Shown here one piece after another: positions 17,371 through 27,119 of a DNA stretch of 64,000 nt. Below the pieces are notes generated by a model. It did no database searches. It saw only the letters and a list, made by a program, of their open reading frames with translations, and was not told the DNA's origin. The translations under genes were made by a program, and so were the position numbers. This DNA is from Fictibacillus sp. BK138. GTDB lineage: Bacteria; Bacillota; Bacilli; Bacillales; Fictibacillaceae. The stretch lies in assembly GCF_004216955.1 (NCBI RefSeq), contig NZ_SGXL01000002.1, positions 1 to 64,000 on the forward strand, given 5' to 3'. Numbering within the stretch: position 1 is the stretch's first letter; every line of letters begins with the position of its first letter.

Positions 17371-18303
17371 TTAGCTCTTCATCCGCGGATCGAGTGCATC
17401 ACGGAGGCCGTCACCCATCAGGTTGAAACCTAGTACTGTCAGCATGATCGCGAGACCTGGGAACAATACCGTCCATGGTGCCTGGATGATGAAGTCTTTC
17501 GAATCAGCAAGCATTTTCCCCCATTCTGGAGTCGGCGGCTGAGCCCCCATCCCCAAGAATCCTAGAGCTGCCGCTTCAATGATGGCTGTTGCGATAGCTA
17601 GTGTTCCTTGAACGATGATCGGAGCTAAGCTGTTCGGCAAGATGTGATGAACGAGAATCCGAAAATCACTCATACCGATCGCCCGTGCTGCTGTGATATA
17701 TTCTTCTTCTTTTACACTAAGTACCCTTGAACGCAATAAACGTCCGAACGTTGGAACGTTGATGATGGCAATCGCGATCAACGCATTCTTCAGGGATGGT
17801 CCTAGTACAGATACTACTGCAATCGCAAGCAAGATACTCGGGAACGCAAGCAGGATATCAAAAATACGTGAAATGATGCCATCAACCCACCTGCCGTAAT
17901 AACCGGCTACGATCCCGAGCAACGAACCTACGATGACAGAGCCGGCTACCGAGAAGAAACCTACCCATAGCGAGATTCGGGCACCGTGGATGATACGGCT
18001 TAAAATATCACGGCCAAATTCGTCTGTTCCGAACCAGTGTTCAGCTGATGGCGAAATGTGTTTGTCTTTTAGCTGGACATCACTGTAATCGTATGGAGCT
18101 AACACATCTGCGAGCAGCGCGATCAAAATAAAAAAGGATACGATCGACAGGCCGACAAGTGCTATTTTATTCTTTTTAAAACTTCTCCAAGCATCTTTCC
18201 AAGGAGAGATTACTTTGTCTTCCACAGGTTCCGCTGGTATATGCTGCGGCTGCGGATCCGGCTGCGGGACTACGGGAGGTTGTGATCTAGTTAGTTCTGA
18301 CAT
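17371..18303 (-). CDS. Oligo/dipeptide ABC transporter permease, C subunit
   Basis: A 310-aa OppC/DppC permease. A long proline-rich cytoplasmic N terminus (residues 1-35) precedes the first membrane helix. The family motif GTDEFGRDILSRIIHGARISL is present, as is the EAA loop EEEYITAARAIGMSDFRILVHHILPN. Last gene of a five-gene operon on the minus strand, 13 bases after the B subunit. Confidence 0.9.
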   Translation of the reverse strand: MSELTRSQPPVVPQPDPQPQHIPAEPVEDKVISPWKDAWRSFKKNKIALVGLSIVSFFILIALLADVLAPYDYSDVQLKDKHISPSAEHWFGTDEFGRDILSRIIHGARISLWVGFFSVAGSVIVGSLLGIVAGYYGRWVDGIISRIFDILLAFPSILLAIAVVSVLGPSLKNALIAIAIINVPTFGRLLRSRVLSVKEEEYITAARAIGMSDFRILVHHILPNSLAPIIVQGTLAIATAIIEAAALGFLGMGAQPPTPEWGKMLADSKDFIIQAPWTVLFPGLAIMLTVLGFNLMGDGLRDALDPRMKS

Positions 18304-18316
18304 TCTCTAATCCCTC

Positions 18317-19321
18317 CTACTTAAATTTAATTCTTGGATCGATTGCTGCATAGAGCAGATCCACGAGTAAGTTAATTAATACAAAGATGGTAGCCACCAC
18401 AAGAATACCTGATTGAATAACTGGATAATCACGGTAGGAGATCGCATCGTAAATATACGTACCAATCCCTGGCCATCCGAAGATTGTTTCTGTCAGAATA
18501 GCTCCACCGAGGAGTAATCCTGTTTGCAATCCGATAACCGTAACAACCGGAATTAAAGCATTTTTCAATGAATGCTTGTAAACGACCCAGAACATTTTCA
18601 TACCTTTTGCACGAGCGGTACGGATGTAATCTGAACGCATTACTTCAAGCATGCTTGAACGCGTCATACGTGCAATGATTGCCATTGGGATTGTTGCAAG
18701 GGCAACACCAGGTAAGATAAGGTGCTTCACTACTTCAACAAACTGATCCATTCTGCCTTGAAGCAGAGTATCAATTAGATATAAGTGCGTTATCGGATCT
18801 ACCGGAACACGAATATTATCACGCCCTGTAGTAGGCAATAGATCAAAGTGGATGGAGAATACATATTGCTCCATCAAACCGAGCCAGAAGATCGGCATAG
18901 AAATCCCTATTAAAGCGAGCACCATTGCAGCATAGTCAAACCATGAATTTTGGAACCAAGCTGAGATGATACCAGCATTAATACCAATTACGATTGCGAT
19001 GATCATCGCTACGAGCGCCAATTCAATAGTCGCTGCTAAATATGGCCAGATTTCCTCTGCGATCGGTACGTTCGTTTTAAGTGAAACTCCTAGATCTCCA
19101 GTAAACAGACCTTTTAAATAATCGATAAATTGTGTGTACCAAGGCTGATCTAACCCAAGTCGCTTTGTTAAAGATGCAACGGCTTCTTTCGTGGCCTGCT
19201 GCCCTAAAATTAATTGTGCTGGATTCCCCGGGATAGCACGAATCATCATAAAAACTATAAATGTCATTCCTAGAAGTACAGGAACGAGCGTCGCTAACCG
19301 TCTGATAGTATAGGCAAACAT
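18317..19321 (-). CDS. Oligo/dipeptide ABC transporter permease, B subunit
   Basis: A 334-aa OppB/DppB permease with six membrane helices. It has the family start MFAYTIRRLATLVPVLLGMTF, the LGLDQPWYTQFIDYLKG segment and the EAA loop (RSDYIRTARAKGMKMFWVVYKHSLKNA). It pairs with the C subunit. A partial terminator in the gap upstream (19379-19417) suggests it is expressed less than the binding protein. Confidence 0.9.
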   Translation of the reverse strand: MFAYTIRRLATLVPVLLGMTFIVFMMIRAIPGNPAQLILGQQATKEAVASLTKRLGLDQPWYTQFIDYLKGLFTGDLGVSLKTNVPIAEEIWPYLAATIELALVAMIIAIVIGINAGIISAWFQNSWFDYAAMVLALIGISMPIFWLGLMEQYVFSIHFDLLPTTGRDNIRVPVDPITHLYLIDTLLQGRMDQFVEVVKHLILPGVALATIPMAIIARMTRSSMLEVMRSDYIRTARAKGMKMFWVVYKHSLKNALIPVVTVIGLQTGLLLGGAILTETIFGWPGIGTYIYDAISYRDYPVIQSGILVVATIFVLINLLVDLLYAAIDPRIKFK

Positions 19322-19378
19322 AGGGTCACCTCTTTCTTTAGAAGAATTACAAGTATGATAGGTTACTTAGTCATTTTG

Positions 19379-19417
19379 CAAAAAAAGGGGAGCAGGCTAT
19401 ATTAGGCCATACTCCCC
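19379..19417 (-). terminator. Intra-operon terminator after the binding-protein gene
   Basis: On the minus strand GGGGAG...GGCC/AGCC...CTCCCC forms a hairpin with an internal mismatch, followed by seven T. It lies between the binding protein and permease genes, a usual place for partial termination that lets the binding protein be made in excess. Confidence 0.75.
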
Positions 19418-19425
19418 GCCATACC

Positions 19426-21027
19426 TTATTCGAAAGATACATCCACGAAAGATTGAGATCCAGTTGGATGTGGAACGAATCCTTTGATTTTGCTTGCGCC
19501 AGCCAATTGAGGCTTAGAGTGAACAAGCGGAACCCATGGAGCATCGTCATGAATAATTACTTGAGCTTTTTTGTAAAGTTCCTCACGCTTCGCTTCATCA
19601 GCTGTTGTTTGAGCTTCAACTAATAGCTTATGAACTTCTTCGTTCGCGTAACGAGAGTAGTTGTTAGAATCGATCGTGTCTTTGTCAAGAAGCGTATAAA
19701 GGAAGTTATCCGCATCTCCATTATCACCAGTCCAGCCTAGCATGAACATTGGTGCTTCACCTTTTTGAACTTTCTCAAGGTAAGTACCCCACTCAAAAGT
19801 TACGATGTTAGCTTTGATATTAACTTTTGCAAGTTTTGCTTGGATTGCTTCAGCTACTTTTTGACCGTTCGGCATGTATGGACGTGCTACTGGCATTGCC
19901 CATAGATCCATTTCAAATCCTTTTTCTAATCCTGCTTTAGCTAAAAGTTCTTTAGCTTTTGCTTCGTCATACTCGCGATCTTGGATTTCATCGTTGTAAC
20001 CAGCGATTGAAGGAGGCATTGGGTTTTTAGCCGGCTCAGCAGTTCCTTCATAGAAGTTGTCGATGATCGCTTGCTTGTCGATCAAGTGGCTGATCGCCTG
20101 ACGTACTTCTTTCTTATCGAATGGTGCTTTTTCAACGTTAAATCCTAGGTAACCAACGTTCATTGAAGGACGTTCGAACAATTGAAGCTTTCCGTTATCT
20201 GTTACTTTTTTCATATCAGATGGATTAAGAGCATCCATTAAGTCGATCTCGCCTTTTGTTAAAGCATTTAAACGAGAAGAGTTGTCTTTAATTACTTTGA
20301 AAGTTACGCCATCAAGTTTTGGAAGACCATCCATCCAGTAATCAGCGTTCTTTTCAAGTACGATCGTGTCGTTTGGCTTCCAGCTCTTGAATTTGAAAGG
20401 TCCAGTACCAACTGGCTGTTTGCTGAGCTTGTCACCATCTAAAGATTTCGGGCTCGCGATTGCGAACGGGCTCATTGCAACGTTCTTTAAGAATGGAGCT
20501 TGTGGCTTGTTTAAAGTGATAACTACTTTGTATTCGCCATCAGCTTTTACATCTTTAATGACATGGCCTTCGTCACCTTCAAATCCACCAAACATAGATC
20601 CGTAGTAAGCGAATTTTTCGCCATCTTTACTTTGTGCCCAACGGTCAAAGTTCTTCACTACCGCATCAGCGTTGAACTTCTCACCATCATGGAACTTAAC
20701 GCCTTCTTCAAGCTCAAACGTATACGTTAAGCCATCTTCAGAAATATCCCATTTCTTTGCAAGACCAGGAACGATATCTGTGTTATCTTTGCCGTAGTTT
20801 ACTAGCGGCTCATAGATTTGTTCTGTAACGATGAAAGATTCACCGTCTGTTACAACAGCTGGATCAAGTGCAACGGAGTCCCCACCGCGGCCGTAGATCA
20901 TAACATTGTTCGGATCGACTTTTTCGTCGTCTCCACCTTTGCTGCTGTCATTGCCTGATGAACATCCTGCCAAAGCTAGAGATAAAGCAAGCATTAAAGC
21001 AAATAAAGTTAATAGACTTTTCTTCAT
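19426..21027 (-). CDS. Peptide-binding lipoprotein of an ABC transporter (DppA-like)
   Basis: A 533-aa solute-binding protein (SBP_bac_5). It has a lipoprotein signal peptide ending in the lipobox LALAGC (lipidated cysteine near residue 22), then a Ser/Gly/Asp linker. The GWTGDNGDADNFLYTLL segment is typical of dipeptide-type (DppA) proteins, so dipeptides are the likeliest ligands. ATG 21027 follows GGGGGA; seven codons upstream have no site. The gene order D-F-A-B-C equals B. subtilis appDFABC, but the binding protein looks like DppA and not AppA, so I give no app name. Confidence 0.88.
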   Translation of the reverse strand: MKKSLLTLFALMLALSLALAGCSSGNDSSKGGDDEKVDPNNVMIYGRGGDSVALDPAVVTDGESFIVTEQIYEPLVNYGKDNTDIVPGLAKKWDISEDGLTYTFELEEGVKFHDGEKFNADAVVKNFDRWAQSKDGEKFAYYGSMFGGFEGDEGHVIKDVKADGEYKVVITLNKPQAPFLKNVAMSPFAIASPKSLDGDKLSKQPVGTGPFKFKSWKPNDTIVLEKNADYWMDGLPKLDGVTFKVIKDNSSRLNALTKGEIDLMDALNPSDMKKVTDNGKLQLFERPSMNVGYLGFNVEKAPFDKKEVRQAISHLIDKQAIIDNFYEGTAEPAKNPMPPSIAGYNDEIQDREYDEAKAKELLAKAGLEKGFEMDLWAMPVARPYMPNGQKVAEAIQAKLAKVNIKANIVTFEWGTYLEKVQKGEAPMFMLGWTGDNGDADNFLYTLLDKDTIDSNNYSRYANEEVHKLLVEAQTTADEAKREELYKKAQVIIHDDAPWVPLVHSKPQLAGASKIKGFVPHPTGSQSFVDVSFE

Positions 21028-21086
21028 CTTCTTTCCCCCAGTTCTCATTTTAATAGTGCCTTTTTGTATATGTACGCGCTTACCGT

Positions 21087-22061
21087 TTATTCGTATAAAT
21101 GGCAGGCAGCGTAGTGGCCTTCAGCAACTTCTTTTAAAACAGGTTTTACTGATGCACAATGTTCCATCGCTTGCGGGCATCTCGTATGAAACGGACAGCC
21201 GGCTGGCGGATTGGACGGACTCGGTACATCCCCTTGAAGGATGACGCGATCCTTTTGATGTTCAACATCCGGAATCGGAACGGCAGATAGTAGTGCCTGA
21301 GTGTATGGGTGTTTCGGGTTGTCGTATAGTTTTTCACTATCGGCAAGCTCCACGATATGCCCCAGATACATCACCCCGACTCTGTCACTGATATGGCGTA
21401 CAACTCCCAGATCATGTGCGATGAAAAGATAAGTTAAATCGAATTCTTTCTGCAGATCCTGCATTAGGTTCAGCACCTGCGATTGAATGGAAACATCCAA
21501 TGCAGATACAGGCTCGTCCGCTATGATCAGCTTCGGATTAACAGCAAGAGCTCTTGCAATCCCTATCCGCTGGCGCTGTCCTCCTGAAAATTGGTGAGGA
21601 TAGCGTTTGGCATGCCAGCTGCTGAGCCCTACTACTTCGAGCAATTCTTTCACTCTTCTTTTTCGTTCCGCTTTATCCTTTACACCGTGAACGATTAAAG
21701 GTTCTTCTAAAATCTTTTCAACCGTGTGACGCGGATTGAGTGATGCGAAAGGATCCTGAAACACCATCTGCATTTCACGGCGTTTTTTTCTCATCGCGTT
21801 TGTTGACAGTTTAGTAATATCTTCGCCTTCGAAGTAAATTTTTCCTTCAGTAGGTTCCAAAAGCCGTAAGAGCATTCGTCCTGTTGTGGACTTGCCGCAT
21901 CCGCTCTCCCCTACAAGTCCTAGTGTTTCTCCTTTTTTTATAAAAAAGGAAATACCATCTACAGCCTTTACTTCACCGACTTGTTTGCCTAGCACTCCGC
22001 CTTTGATCGGAAAGTGCATTTTTAGATTCTCTACTTTAACTAATGGCTGTGTCTGACTCAT
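21087..22061 (-). CDS. Peptide ABC transporter ATPase, F subunit
   Basis: A 324-aa OppF/DppF ATPase: Walker [10 protein letters not shown], signature [15 protein letters not shown], Walker [14 protein letters not shown]. The C-terminal oligopeptide-type region includes [14 protein letters not shown], the cysteine cluster found in this family that can hold an Fe-S centre in some members. GGGAGTG precedes ATG 22061. It overlaps the D subunit gene by 26 bases. Confidence 0.9.
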   Translation of the reverse strand: MSQTQPLVKVENLKMHFPIKGGVLGKQVGEVKAVDGISFFIKKGETLGLVGESGCGKSTTGRMLLRLLEPTEGKIYFEGEDITKLSTNAMRKKRREMQMVFQDPFASLNPRHTVEKILEEPLIVHGVKDKAERKRRVKELLEVVGLSSWHAKRYPHQFSGGQRQRIGIARALAVNPKLIIADEPVSALDVSIQSQVLNLMQDLQKEFDLTYLFIAHDLGVVRHISDRVGVMYLGHIVELADSEKLYDNPKHPYTQALLSAVPIPDVEHQKDRVILQGDVPSPSNPPAGCPFHTRCPQAMEHCASVKPVLKEVAEGHYAACHLYE

Positions 22062-23043
22062 GCAGGTTCACTCCCTTCTCCTCATAAAGCCAGCATCTTA
22101 CTTGATGGCTGCCTTCTTGAGTTTTAAGATGCGGAGTTTCAGAGATACATCTTGTTCCTGCATGCTCACAGCGCGGTGCGAATGAACAGCCTGACTTTAT
22201 GGAACCAGGCTTTGGAACATTCCCAGGAATGGAATAAAGTCTGCCAACCTTTTCCCTCATATCTGGTACTGACTTGATCAGTCCAACTGTATATGGATGC
22301 TGCGGGTTTTGGAAAATGGTTTTTACATCGCCCTCTTCAACTACTTTTCCAGCATACATAACAACTACACGTTCACACATTTCAGCAACTACACCAAGGT
22401 CATGAGTTATCATCATAATGGCAGTATCAGTTTCTTTGTTTAACCGCTTCATTAAGTCTAGAATTTGGGCTTGGATCGTTACATCAAGAGCAGTTGTAGG
22501 CTCGTCCGCGATTAGAAGCTTCGGGTCACAGATCATGGCCATCGCGATCATGACGCGCTGACGCATACCTCCCGATAACTGATGCGGATACTCTTTTACG
22601 AGCTCTTCAGCTCTTGGCAATCCAACAAGCTTAAGCATTTCAATCGCTTTGCCCCATGCTTCTTTCTTTGACCATTTTCTATGTATGCGCAGTGATTCAA
22701 TAAGCTGGTCACCGATTGTAATAACCGGATTCAAGCTTGTCATCGGCTCCTGAAATATCATGCCGATCTCATTGCCTCTAATTTTCCGCATCCTTTTTTC
22801 TGGTGCAGAAGCAAGATTTTCACCTTTAAAGAGGATTTCCCCTTCGATCTTCCCAGGCGGGGTAGGTACTAAGCCCATGACAGATAGTGATGTTACGCTC
22901 TTGCCACAGCCGGACTCACCAACAATTCCTAAAACTTCGCCGGGATTGATATGAAAATCGACACCGTCAACCGCTGGAATTGCGCCATCCTCTGTCAGGA
23001 AAGAAGTTTTCAGATTCTTAACTTCTAAAACTGGATTCCCCAT
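22036..23043 (-). CDS. Peptide ABC transporter ATPase, D subunit
   Basis: A 335-aa OppD/DppD ATPase: Walker [10 protein letters not shown], signature [15 protein letters not shown], Walker [14 protein letters not shown], and the C-terminal [14 protein letters not shown] cysteine cluster. First gene of the operon; AAAGGAGTG precedes ATG 23043. The 210-bp region upstream separates it from ygaD, which is also on the minus strand and has its own terminator. Confidence 0.9.
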   Translation of the reverse strand: MGNPVLEVKNLKTSFLTEDGAIPAVDGVDFHINPGEVLGIVGESGCGKSVTSLSVMGLVPTPPGKIEGEILFKGENLASAPEKRMRKIRGNEIGMIFQEPMTSLNPVITIGDQLIESLRIHRKWSKKEAWGKAIEMLKLVGLPRAEELVKEYPHQLSGGMRQRVMIAMAMICDPKLLIADEPTTALDVTIQAQILDLMKRLNKETDTAIMMITHDLGVVAEMCERVVVMYAGKVVEEGDVKTIFQNPQHPYTVGLIKSVPDMREKVGRLYSIPGNVPKPGSIKSGCSFAPRCEHAGTRCISETPHLKTQEGSHQVRCWLYEEKGVNLHESDTAIS

Positions 23044-23217
23044 GAGATCTCACTCCTTTCTCTAAGCTGTCAAATTTCCTAGAATATTACTTCTCTGTTG
23101 TGAATTATGACACTACTCTGACATTTTGACAATAATTAATTTTCAGAATAATCGACAAATACTCCTCCGGATGTAGGGATAAAGACCTAACTTTATTGGA
23201 TTAATTTCATAAAAGAT

Positions 23218-23248
23218 TACAAAAAAGACCGGCATCTGCCAGTCTTTG
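23218..23248 (-). terminator. Terminator of ygaD
   Basis: On the minus strand AAAGACTGGCA-GA-TGCCGGTCTTT with a G-U pair, followed by TTTTTT. Confidence 0.85.
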
Positions 23249-23253
23249 TCACA

Positions 23254-24996
23254 TTAACTCAATTGTTGAACCGTAAATAAATCATAATAAGGTCCTTGTT
23301 TTTCCATTAACTCTTTGTGTTTGCCTATTTCTGCGATCTTACCATGATCAATAACAATGATACGGTCAGCATGAGTGATCGTAGACAACCGGTGTGCCAC
23401 GATGAACGTTGTCCGGTCTTTTGCGAGCTTCTCAAGTGCTTCTTGGATAAGGTGTTCGCTTTCTAGATCAAGTGCAGAGGTCGCTTCATCCAGAATTAGG
23501 ATCGGAGGATTTTTCAAAAATACTCTTGAGATGGCAACACGCTGCTTCTGGCCGCCTGAGAGCTTAACTCCACGTTCCCCTATTTTAGTATCGTATCCTT
23601 GCGGCAAATTCATGATAAAATCGTGTGCGTTCGCTGCTTTAGCGGCTGAGATCATCTCTTCATCTGAAGCATCAGGATTTCCCATTAGGATGTTGGCGCG
23701 TACAGACTCGCTGAACAAAATGTTATCCTGCAGAACCATCCCGATTTTATCGCGCAAAGACCTTACCTGAAAATCGCGTATATCTGTTCCATCAAGCTTG
23801 ATGCTTCCCTCTGTTACATCGTAAAACCGCGGAATTAGACTAATTAATGATGACTTTCCTCCCCCGCTCATTCCGACCAGGGCAATCGTTTCCCCAGGCT
23901 CGACAGATAACGATACGTTATGGAGTACATCCGTTTCATTCTCATTATAGGTAAAAGAAACATTTTCAAAATCCAATGCCCCTTTTACATTATCTAAAGA
24001 CTTTGCTCCAGGCGAATCTTCAATGTCATAGGATTCATCCAAAAATTCAAACATCCTGTCCATTGAAGCAATGGATTGTGTAAGAGTTGTTGAAGAATTC
24101 ACAAGGCGTCTTAATGGATTGTAAAGCCTGTCCATATAAGCTACAAAAGCTACTAATGCTCCAATCGTGATGTTTCCAGTGATGGCTTGATACGCCGCGA
24201 ACCCGATTACGAGAAGCGGAGCGATATCTGTCACCGTGTTTACAACTGAGAACGTTTTTGCGTTCCACTTCGTATGATCCATCGCTTTATTTAAAAATTT
24301 TGAGTTGCGTTTATCAAACTGAACTTGCTCATGATCTTCCAGCGCAAAACTTCGAATGACTGACATCCCTTGAACTCTTTCATGCAGATGCCCCTGTACT
24401 TCAGCAAGTGCCTGTGAACGATCTTTCGTCAGCTGGCGAAGACGGGCATAGAAAAATTTTACCGAAAACGCATAGACCGGCAGCATCGATAAGGCGACGA
24501 TGGTCAGCCAGAAATCCATGGAAAACATGATGGCTACAGCAATAACGATGGTTGCCATATCAAGCCAAACATTCATAAGACCTGTGATTACAAACGTTTT
24601 TGTCTGTTCCACATCATGAATGACTCTTGAAATGATTTCTCCAGATTTATTATTCGAATAAAAACGAAGACTTAAGCGCTGAATATGGTCGAACATTTTA
24701 TCACGAATATCATACAAAATTTTACTTCCGACCCACTGCGCATAGTACTGTCTCCAATATTCAATCGGCGGTCGAAGAACAACAAATATAATGGCGGCAC
24801 CGCCCATCAGCCAATATAGCTTATTCATCTTTTCATCAAACGGCAATGATGTTTGAATAATGTCGTCCAATACATATTTGAGAATGAGCGGAGTCATTAA
24901 AGGAATTCCGAATTTGGCAAGACCAATTAAAATTGTCCAAAAGATCTGCCATTTGTAGGGTTTAACAAAAGCCAAATATCGCTTAATACTATCCAT
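23254..24996 (-). CDS. ygaD: YgaD-type multidrug ABC half-transporter
   Basis: A 580-aa exporter with a fused membrane domain (six helices, residues 1-320) and ATPase domain (about 335-580), the Sav1866/MsbA layout; it should act as a homodimer. Walker A is GMSGGGKSS, the signature [14 protein letters not shown], Walker [13 protein letters not shown] and the switch H is in VAHRLST. I place the start at ATG 24996 ([17 protein letters not shown]), with GGTGTG upstream; a GTG three codons earlier is possible. Position and length match B. subtilis YgaD. Confidence 0.88.
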   Translation of the reverse strand: MDSIKRYLAFVKPYKWQIFWTILIGLAKFGIPLMTPLILKYVLDDIIQTSLPFDEKMNKLYWLMGGAAIIFVVLRPPIEYWRQYYAQWVGSKILYDIRDKMFDHIQRLSLRFYSNNKSGEIISRVIHDVEQTKTFVITGLMNVWLDMATIVIAVAIMFSMDFWLTIVALSMLPVYAFSVKFFYARLRQLTKDRSQALAEVQGHLHERVQGMSVIRSFALEDHEQVQFDKRNSKFLNKAMDHTKWNAKTFSVVNTVTDIAPLLVIGFAAYQAITGNITIGALVAFVAYMDRLYNPLRRLVNSSTTLTQSIASMDRMFEFLDESYDIEDSPGAKSLDNVKGALDFENVSFTYNENETDVLHNVSLSVEPGETIALVGMSGGGKSSLISLIPRFYDVTEGSIKLDGTDIRDFQVRSLRDKIGMVLQDNILFSESVRANILMGNPDASDEEMISAAKAANAHDFIMNLPQGYDTKIGERGVKLSGGQKQRVAISRVFLKNPPILILDEATSALDLESEHLIQEALEKLAKDRTTFIVAHRLSTITHADRIIVIDHGKIAEIGKHKELMEKQGPYYDLFTVQQLS

Positions 24997-25027
24997 GCAT
25001 ATCACACCATTCTGTATTCATAAAGAA

Positions 25028-25047
25028 AACTTGGCATCTGCCAAGTT
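25028..25047 (-). promoter_or_regulatory. Hairpin in the ygaD leader
   Basis: Perfect stem AACTTGGCA-GA-TGCCAAGTT followed by TTTTC on the minus strand, 32 bp before the ygaD start. It could be a second ygaC terminator or an attenuator of ygaD; sequence alone does not decide. Confidence 0.55.
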
Positions 25048-25062
25048 ATTCTCGTAATGAGT

Positions 25063-25104
25063 AAAAAAAGGATAACCCGCTGACTACTCAACAGGTTTTC
25101 CTTT
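25063..25104 (-). terminator. Terminator of ygaC
   Basis: Minus strand GGAAAACCT...GGGTTATCC with one mismatch and a 14-nt loop, followed by seven T. Confidence 0.65.
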
Positions 25105-25632
25105 TTAACGAAATTCTAAATATCTTTCATACCATTGTTCCACAAATCCAGGTTCAAAAGGTCCCTTTTTCTGTGTAACCATCATGATTAATTCTTGAAG
25201 ATTTTTTTGAATGATCGTATCCAGCTGACTCGGATACCTCATCATTCTTTTGTGAAGCTCATATTCGTCCTCATCTAATAAGATATAAGTTCCATCTGGA
25301 AAGACTTTAATATCTAAATCATAATCAATATACTTCAACGCTTCCTTGTCCCACATAAATGGGGAGCCAAGGTTGCAATAATAATAAATACCATCTTCCC
25401 GTATCATGCCAATCACGTTGAACCACTGCTTGGAATTAAAATAGCATATAGCAGGTTCTCTTGTCCGCCATTGACGGCCGTCAGATTCGGTAACCAAGAT
25501 CCGGTCATTACCGCAGATAACCTGACTGGGAGTCCCTTTCAGAATGACAGTATCCTCCCAGTTACGGTGGAGGTAGCCATTATGTTTGTAGCTTTGAATA
25601 TTGATTATACTTCCGGTTGCAGGAAAACTCAT
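25105..25632 (-). CDS. ygaC: DUF402-family nucleoside tri-/diphosphatase (YgaC/Ntdp type)
   Basis: A 175-aa protein of the DUF402 family; homologues such as S. aureus Ntdp hydrolyse nucleoside tri- and diphosphates. Conserved features visible are HRNWEDT near residue 22, [26 protein letters not shown] and [10 protein letters not shown], which supply the acidic metal ligands. AAAGGAG precedes ATG 25632. Position upstream of ygaD matches B. subtilis. The regulatory role of its relatives in virulence is not implied here. Confidence 0.88.
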   Translation of the reverse strand: MSFPATGSIINIQSYKHNGYLHRNWEDTVILKGTPSQVICGNDRILVTESDGRQWRTREPAICYFNSKQWFNVIGMIREDGIYYYCNLGSPFMWDKEALKYIDYDLDIKVFPDGTYILLDEDEYELHKRMMRYPSQLDTIIQKNLQELIMMVTQKKGPFEPGFVEQWYERYLEFR

Positions 25633-25976
25633 CTCTCTCTCCTTTCTGCCCGAGTTCCGGAAGCTAATGTTACCTATTGAGTTGCTGACTCTCCTTTCTT
25701 CAAACCATTTGTCGGTAATTCACCAGCTCCATGTTTAAACCTCGTTCTACATTTGTTTTTTATTCCCGTTCATTACTTTCTTACAAAACACGCTTTTTTC
25801 TCTACTTTATTATATCGTTTTAAGAATAGTTTGGAAATGTACTTGTCCCTGTTTTTTAAAAATAAACGCCTTTTTTATAATAATTCCGCTCTAATAGTAT
25901 TCCCATCGGTTATGTATAGAAAACGTATTGGTTTTTTATAAAAACTGTTTCAGCAAACTCTGTTGCTCTTGAATGT
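25633..25976. other. Gene-free AT-rich stretch upstream of ygaC
   Basis: No reading frame with a plausible ribosome site on either strand. In B. subtilis ygaB lies between ygaC and sspE; here that gene is absent and the space holds AT-rich sequence followed by a repeat element. The ygaC promoter should be in the right-hand... lower-coordinate part near 25640-25720, but I cannot identify convincing -35/-10 boxes. Confidence 0.5.
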
Positions 25977-26257
25977 GGTTGATTTCCACTCCAGGTTACC
26001 CGCTTTCCACGGGGCGTGCAGAGAGCTTCCTACCGCTTTGCGCCATTAGGAGTTTCAATGAAGCATATGCGCTCCTGTGTCTAAAAGCTATTCTCAACCA
26101 AGCCAGATTCCTCGTCGCATTCCTTGCGAGAAGGATATTCATGTAGTTGGCACGCTCGTCCCGTAGGACAAGGAAGGCCTCGGCAGCTTTACAATCGCAC
26201 GAAGAAAATGTGATTTTCCATTTTCGAGGAGTCGGCAACCTTGCGCTCCAATCAACT
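25977..26257 (-). repeat. Interspersed palindromic repeat, copy D (expanded, reverse orientation)
   Basis: The ends match the family (AGTTGATT and a GGTTGATT end), as do TACGGGACGAGC and CTCCTAATGGCGCAAAGCGG inside it. It is 281 bp long instead of about 131 because two extra segments (around 26060-26150 and 26170-26230) sit inside the arms. It is oriented opposite to the other copies. Confidence 0.8.
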
Positions 26258-26330
26258 TGCAGATGAAGAGAGAAATAAGAACCAGAAGTAACAATCCTTT
26301 AGAAAAAAAGCTTTTTGATTAAAAAATAAA

Positions 26331-26364
26331 ACCAAAAAATGCCCCCTAGTGATTAGGGAGCATT
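26331..26364 (-). terminator. Terminator of sspE
   Basis: Minus strand ATGCTCCCTA-ATCAC-TAGGGGGCAT followed by TTTTTT. Confidence 0.88.
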
Positions 26365-26376
26365 CCTGGATAGAGG

Positions 26377-26550
26377 TTATTTTTGTTGTTGGTTCTTACC
26401 TTGTTGAGACTGTTGGTTTTGCTGACGAACTTCCTGAGCGTTAGTTTCGCTAGCAAATTCAGTTCCGTAAGACTGACCAGCTTGTTGTTGTTGAGCTTGC
26501 TGCTTTTGGCGAGCTTGCTGCTGTTGTTGTTTTTGTTGTTGTTTGTCCAT
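26377..26550 (-). CDS. sspE: Gamma-type small acid-soluble spore protein
   Basis: A 57-aa glutamine-rich protein. Residues ~28-45 carry the gamma-SASP core YGTEFASETNAQEVRQQN, whose TEFASET is the germination protease (GPR) site. The first 25 residues are almost only Q, K, A and R. It has a single core where B. subtilis SspE (84 aa) has repeated ones, so it is a short version. GGAGGTG lies 7 bases before ATG 26550. It serves as amino-acid store for germination. Placement between ygaC and the mutY block matches B. subtilis. Confidence 0.93.
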   Translation of the reverse strand: MDKQQQKQQQQQARQKQQAQQQQAGQSYGTEFASETNAQEVRQQNQQSQQGKNQQQK

Positions 26551-26693
26551 GTTTTTTCACCTCCACGAAATATAATTTACCCGGGGTAGACGTGTTTTAT
26601 AAGGAGTTTTTATTAATAGATATTTCCAGTATTAAAAGTTAAAAAATTGGGGGATAAATGAATGATTACACTAATTTAAGGAGGGTTGAAATC

Positions 26694-26918
26694 ATGTATG
26701 TAGGAAGAGATATGACCGAACTGAGTATGACCAGCAAAAATGAATGGAAAGACGAAGAGCTCGCCTATTTTCATCACTCACTGCAGCAGATGGCCCCTTA
26801 TCTAAACGAAGAAGGCACGAGTATTCACAGAGAAATCATTAAAGAAATCGAAGCTCGCGGCGGCTTAAAACGCGGCGAAGCTGATTGGACACACGGGACC
26901 GAAGTTAAATATGATTGA
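26694..26918 (+). CDS. yfhS: YfhS-like small protein
   Basis: A 74-aa protein starting MYVGRDMTELSMTSKNEW, with a predicted helical middle (YFHHSLQQMAPYLN...IHREIIKEIEARGG) and the tail DWTHGTEVKYD. AAGGAGGG lies 10 bases before ATG 26694, so twelve upstream codons are dropped. Length (74 aa) and position between sspE and mutY fit B. subtilis yfhS, which is the basis for the symbol; I did not compare sequences. Function unknown. Confidence 0.65.
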   Translation: MYVGRDMTELSMTSKNEWKDEELAYFHHSLQQMAPYLNEEGTSIHREIIKEIEARGGLKRGEADWTHGTEVKYD

Positions 26919-26925
26919 ATAGGAG

Positions 26926-26956
26926 GATCCCCCAACGAGCTTGGGGATCTTTTGCT
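26926..26956 (+). terminator. Terminator of the yfhS-like gene
   Basis: GATCCCCCAA-CGAGC-TTGGGGATC followed by TTTTGCTTTT. Confidence 0.88.
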
Positions 26957-26968
26957 TTTGTTATGATT

Positions 26969-27083
26969 GCGTAAACGCGCATAAATCTTTGCGAACGCGC
27001 ATAAATCTTTGCGAACGCGCATAAATCTTTGCGAACGCGCATAAATCTTTGCGAACGCGCATAAATCTTTGCGAACGCGCATA
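26969..27083. repeat. 20-bp tandem array, five units plus a partial one
   Basis: The unit GCGAACGCGCATAAATCTTT is repeated head to tail with no differences in units 2-5 (26991-27070); the first unit (26971-26990) has one or two changes and the last is cut at the following terminator. It lies between two facing terminators. Its TAAATCT core is shared with the array at 57661-57980. Open frames across it are by-products of the repeat. Confidence 0.92.
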
Positions 27084-27119
27084 AAAACAAGCCCTCCGCT
27101 TCGCTAGGGCTTGTTTTTA
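27083..27119 (-). terminator. Terminator after the SDR gene (symmetrical)
   Basis: AAAACAAGCCCT/AGGGCTTGTTTT stem with a 10-nt loop, A and T runs on both sides. Confidence 0.88.

Noticed and set aside
17371-23043. Naming the operon appDFABC
   Set aside because: The gene order fits, but the binding protein has DppA-type features, so the symbols would be misleading.
24047-24268. Small minus-strand ORF within ygaD
   Set aside because: Out-of-frame overlap inside a well-supported ABC transporter gene.
26383-26589. Plus-strand leucine-rich ORF over sspE
   Set aside because: It is the antisense of the glutamine-rich sspE, without SD.
26825-27090. Two minus-strand ORFs of 61 and 85 aa across the 20-bp array
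   Set aside because: They consist of the repeat translated (runs of RVRKDLCAFAKIYA); no SD, and they run into a terminator and yfhS antisense.
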